The notes under the pieces are model-generated. The model worked only from the letters and a program-made list of their open reading frames with translations, did not search any database and had not been told where the DNA came from. Made by a program: the position numbers and the translations under genes. Shown here piece after piece: positions 5,923-7,701 of a stretch of 7,701 nt of DNA. The DNA comes from Deltaproteobacteria bacterium (GTDB taxonomy: Bacteria > Desulfobacterota > DSM-4660 > Desulfatiglandales > Desulfatiglandaceae): positions 5,623 through 13,323 of the forward strand of contig DUZB01000065.1 in NCBI GenBank assembly GCA_013349725.1. Direction: 5' to 3'. Within the stretch, counting starts at the first letter, position 1; each line of letters begins with the position of its first letter.

Positions 5923-6849
5923 ATGACCGGAAAACCGATGACATGGGGCTTGGCTCTTTTGTTGATCTCAGCCTTTTTCTATTCAACACCGTGGGTCCGA
6001 GATGCAGGGGCTGAAGGATTGCCTAGTGTAGAGGAGTCGTATCCAGGCCTGGCTACGGGATTTCTCAAGTCGGCCACACTCGCAGAGATGGACAAAGAGA
6101 CCCTCCTTCAGGGCGATGGAGTCGAGATTCAGGCCTCCTTTGCGGAGAAGGATTTTGGACAGGCACCGCCTGAGATTCGGAAAGGATTGGAAAAAAATAT
6201 GTTCTTCCTTCTGGAGCAGAAGGCGATCTTGGAGTTCATTAAACAGGATGCTGAAACCATGGGCATTTCAGTGAAGCAGCCTGAGCAAGAAATGGTTCGG
6301 GCATACGTGAACCAACTGACAAAGGATCTGACCGTAACCGAAGCCGAGATGCGCACCTTTTACGACGGCAATAAAGAGATGGTGGGCGACACGCCTTTTG
6401 AGCAGGTCAAGGGCAGCATTGAGCCGTTTTTGCTCCAACAGAAAAAACAGGAAGTCGTGGAGGCCCATATTGCAAATTTAGGGAAAGGGGCCCATGTGCG
6501 GCTGAACCGAGATTGGGTGAAAAAACAGGCCCAACTGGCCCTGGACAACCCGGTGGATCAGGCTCGCATGTCCGGCAAGCCGAGTATGATCGAATTTGGC
6601 TCTACGGGGTGTGTTCCGTGCGATATGATGCAACCCATATTGGAGAATCTCAGGAAGAAATTTCCGGATAAACTCAACGTGGTCTTCGTGCATGTAGGGG
6701 AAGATAAGATGCTTGGCGCCCGTTTCGGTATCCGTGTCATTCCGGTCCAGGTCTTCTACGATGCCAAAGGGAAAGAAATTTTCAGGCATCAGGGTTTTTA
6801 TGCGGAAAAAGAGGTGCTGAAACAGTTGAAAAAGATAGGGGTGGAGTAA
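5923..6849 (+). CDS. Exported SurA-N-like domain fused to thioredoxin (CVPC)
   Basis: A 308-residue protein with an N-terminal hydrophobic segment (8-20) and a plausible signal-peptidase site near 'DAGAEG' (27-32), so it should act outside the cytoplasmic membrane. Residues about 60-205 are helical and charged, resembling the N-terminal chaperone region of SurA/PrsA-like peptidyl-prolyl isomerases; I see no parvulin domain. Residues about 215-308 form a thioredoxin domain with Cys230-Val-Pro-Cys233 and 'IRVIPVQVF', giving cis-Pro274. The last 45 residues closely resemble those of the next gene's product, so the two thioredoxin domains are probably paralogous. AAAGGA precedes the ATG by six bases. 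Electrons would come from the CcdA protein encoded downstream. Substrate unknown; a thiol reductase keeping a surface or periplasmic protein reduced is likely. The SurA-like assignment is moderate. Confidence 0.82.
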   Translation: MTGKPMTWGLALLLISAFFYSTPWVRDAGAEGLPSVEESYPGLATGFLKSATLAEMDKETLLQGDGVEIQASFAEKDFGQAPPEIRKGLEKNMFFLLEQKAILEFIKQDAETMGISVKQPEQEMVRAYVNQLTKDLTVTEAEMRTFYDGNKEMVGDTPFEQVKGSIEPFLLQQKKQEVVEAHIANLGKGAHVRLNRDWVKKQAQLALDNPVDQARMSGKPSMIEFGSTGCVPCDMMQPILENLRKKFPDKLNVVFVHVGEDKMLGARFGIRVIPVQVFYDAKGKEIFRHQGFYAEKEVLKQLKKIGVE

Positions 6850-6853
6850 AATA

Positions 6854-7273
6854 ATGACAAAGAAAACACGAACCATAGCCCTTGGTGTGGTGGCCCTGAT
6901 GGGCATCATCGGTGTCTTGAGTTTCCAACTTTCCGGTCGCTCATCGGAGGAACCCACTCCATCAGATGCACAACCGGCCGGCGTTGTTCCGGTCAAGGGG
7001 ATGGTGACCATGGTGGATCTGGGCGCGGACTCCTGTATCCCATGCAAAATGATGGCGCCCATCATTGAAAAGCTCGAAAAAAACTATCGAGGAAAGGCGG
7101 CCATTGTTTTTATTGATGTTTGGAAAGACAAGGAACCGGCCAGGCGTTTCGGTATCCGCGCTATTCCCACCCAGATATTCTTCGATAAGAACGGTAAAGA
7201 AGTCCATCGCCACGTCGGCTTCATGGCAGAAGCGGACATTATTTCGCAATTAGAAAAAATGGGCGTCAGCTAA
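6854..7273 (+). CDS. Membrane-anchored thioredoxin (CIPC)
   Basis: A 139-residue protein with a basic start and one hydrophobic anchor (about 8-26), then a short Ser/Pro linker and a thioredoxin domain from about 45. The active site is Cys61-Ile-Pro-Cys64 ('SCIPCKMMAPIIEKLEKNY') and cis-Pro105 is in 'RFGIRAIPTQIFF'. The domain should face the periplasm. It begins four bases after the preceding stop, with GGGGTGGAG overlapping that gene's end, so translation is coupled. The C-terminal part is similar to that of the preceding fusion protein, including the shared 14-base stretch CGTTTCGGTATCCG, a sign of tandem duplication. Placed directly before CcdA, it is the likely direct electron acceptor of that membrane reductase. 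Confidence 0.9.
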   Translation: MTKKTRTIALGVVALMGIIGVLSFQLSGRSSEEPTPSDAQPAGVVPVKGMVTMVDLGADSCIPCKMMAPIIEKLEKNYRGKAAIVFIDVWKDKEPARRFGIRAIPTQIFFDKNGKEVHRHVGFMAEADIISQLEKMGVS

Positions 7274-7311
7274 AGGCGCAACCACCGCGAAAACGAGACT
7301 GGAGATCATTG

Positions 7312-7701
7312 ATGCTGGAAACATTTTTTCTGACCGTCAACGAATGGATTGCAGGCGGCACGGCCATTGCCGCGTTAGGTTGTTTTATCTGGGGCATGAT
7401 CAGCGTGGTATTCAGCCCCTGTCATCTGGCTTCCATTCCTTTGATCGTCGCCTATGTGGGCGGGCAGGAAACGCTCTTAAAACCGAGACAGGCCGCCTGG
7501 TATTCCGTGACATTCACCGTGGGGCTTTTTATCACCATTGCACTCATCGGTACTATCTGCACTTTGTTAGGTCGAATGCTCGTCTTTTGGCTGAATGGTT
7601 TCCGGAGTTCGCTGAACATCTGGATAAAATGGATGAAACCTACAAGCAAATGCGAACCATCGATGAAAAGACCTATCAATTCATCTGCTTCGCCCTGGCC
7701 A
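7312..7701 (+). CDS. CcdA/DsbD-type thiol-disulfide membrane transporter, C-terminally disrupted
   Basis: The ATG at 7312 has GGAG seven bases upstream. The first 90 residues are good CcdA (DsbD transmembrane domain, PF02683): a first helix around 17-34, 'VVFSPCHLASIPLIVAYVGG' (32-51) with the redox Cys37, and a helix 'SVTFTVGLFITIALIGTICTLLGRML' split over 65-90. CcdA carries electrons from cytoplasmic thioredoxin to extracytoplasmic thioredoxins, fitting the two genes before it. After residue 90 the frame stays open to the window end but turns into Lys/Ser/Trp-rich sequence unlike a membrane protein, while another frame becomes convincing coding sequence from 7581. The family is about 220-240 residues with a second redox Cys in a later helix, which is missing here. 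A deletion or assembly junction near 7575-7590 is the simplest reading, so this copy is either non-functional or an artefact. Confidence 0.75.
   Translation, partial: MLETFFLTVNEWIAGGTAIAALGCFIWGMISVVFSPCHLASIPLIVAYVGGQETLLKPRQAAWYSVTFTVGLFITIALIGTICTLLGRMLVFWLNGFRSSLNIWIKWMKPTSKCEPSMKRPINSSASPWP
7581..7701 (+). CDS. Carboxymuconolactone-decarboxylase-like protein, fragment
   Basis: This frame (+2 relative to CcdA) reads RLLAEWFPEFAEHLDKMDET and then KQMRTIDEKTYQFICFALA up to the window edge. The pattern of a charged helix, 'IDEKTYQFICFALA' and presumably a following CxxH helix is that of the AhpD/CMD fold (PF02627), whose members are thiol-dependent peroxidases or hydrolases. No ATG or ribosome-binding site precedes it. 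The only start in reach is TTG at 7587, so the true 5' end was probably lost at the junction with ccdA. The gene continues beyond the window. Family assignment from about 40 residues is tentative. Confidence 0.5.

Overview
The window looks like a chromosomal segment of a strictly anaerobic bacterium, most likely a member of the Desulfobacterota (Deltaproteobacteria). The main reason is a convincing hgcA-hgcB pair, the corrinoid protein and ferredoxin of mercury methylation. The surrounding genes are of types common in that group: an ArsR/SmtB regulator pair, a DUF318/ArsP permease, a DGC-domain protein and several thioredoxins. The assignment rests on family recognition only; no database search was possible.

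Layout from left to right. Positions 1-109 hold nothing I recognise. A sigma-70-like promoter (110-138) drives a plus-strand gene for a rhodanese-YceI fusion (216-1160) that lacks the catalytic rhodanese cysteine. Facing it on the minus strand is the operon arsR1-hgcA-hgcB (3239 down to 1300). It has a near-consensus promoter (3336-3308) whose -10 box overlaps a perfect ArsR-type palindrome (3294-3309). Divergent from it, a second ArsR gene (3563-3907) has its own TTGACA-N17-TATATT promoter. It is followed by a co-directional cluster: DUF318/ArsP-type permease (4009-5181), small CPKC thioredoxin (5200-5433), DGC-domain protein with a Cys-rich tail (5463-5894), secreted SurA-like/thioredoxin fusion (5923-6849), membrane-anchored thioredoxin (6854-7273) and a CcdA-type electron-transfer membrane protein (from 7312). 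Near 7575-7590 the CcdA reading frame appears to be joined to a carboxymuconolactone-decarboxylase-like sequence in another frame, so a deletion or assembly junction is suspected at the right edge.

The most interesting observation is at the 5' end of hgcA. The conventional start is a TTG at 2721. The same frame, however, is open upstream except for one TGA (2745-2743), back to an ATG at 2850 with a strong ribosome-binding site directly behind arsR1. Read through, the TGA gives a vicinal Cys-Sec pair (...PSGSC-U-PSK...) in a Pro/Gly-rich N-terminal arm. A hairpin at the distance and with the apical-loop G expected of a bacterial SECIS lies just downstream (2729-2714). HgcA may therefore be a selenoprotein here. 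The DGC protein ends in the related motif SSGSCCNC and HgcB ends in SAGCC.

Working model (inference): metal- or metalloid-responsive ArsR proteins control both arms. HgcAB carries out corrinoid-dependent methyl transfer to mercury or a related metal. The permease moves a metal or organometal species across the membrane. The cytoplasmic thiol-rich proteins bind or hand over metal, and CcdA feeds electrons to the extracytoplasmic thioredoxins. Together this would be a metal/organometal handling island.
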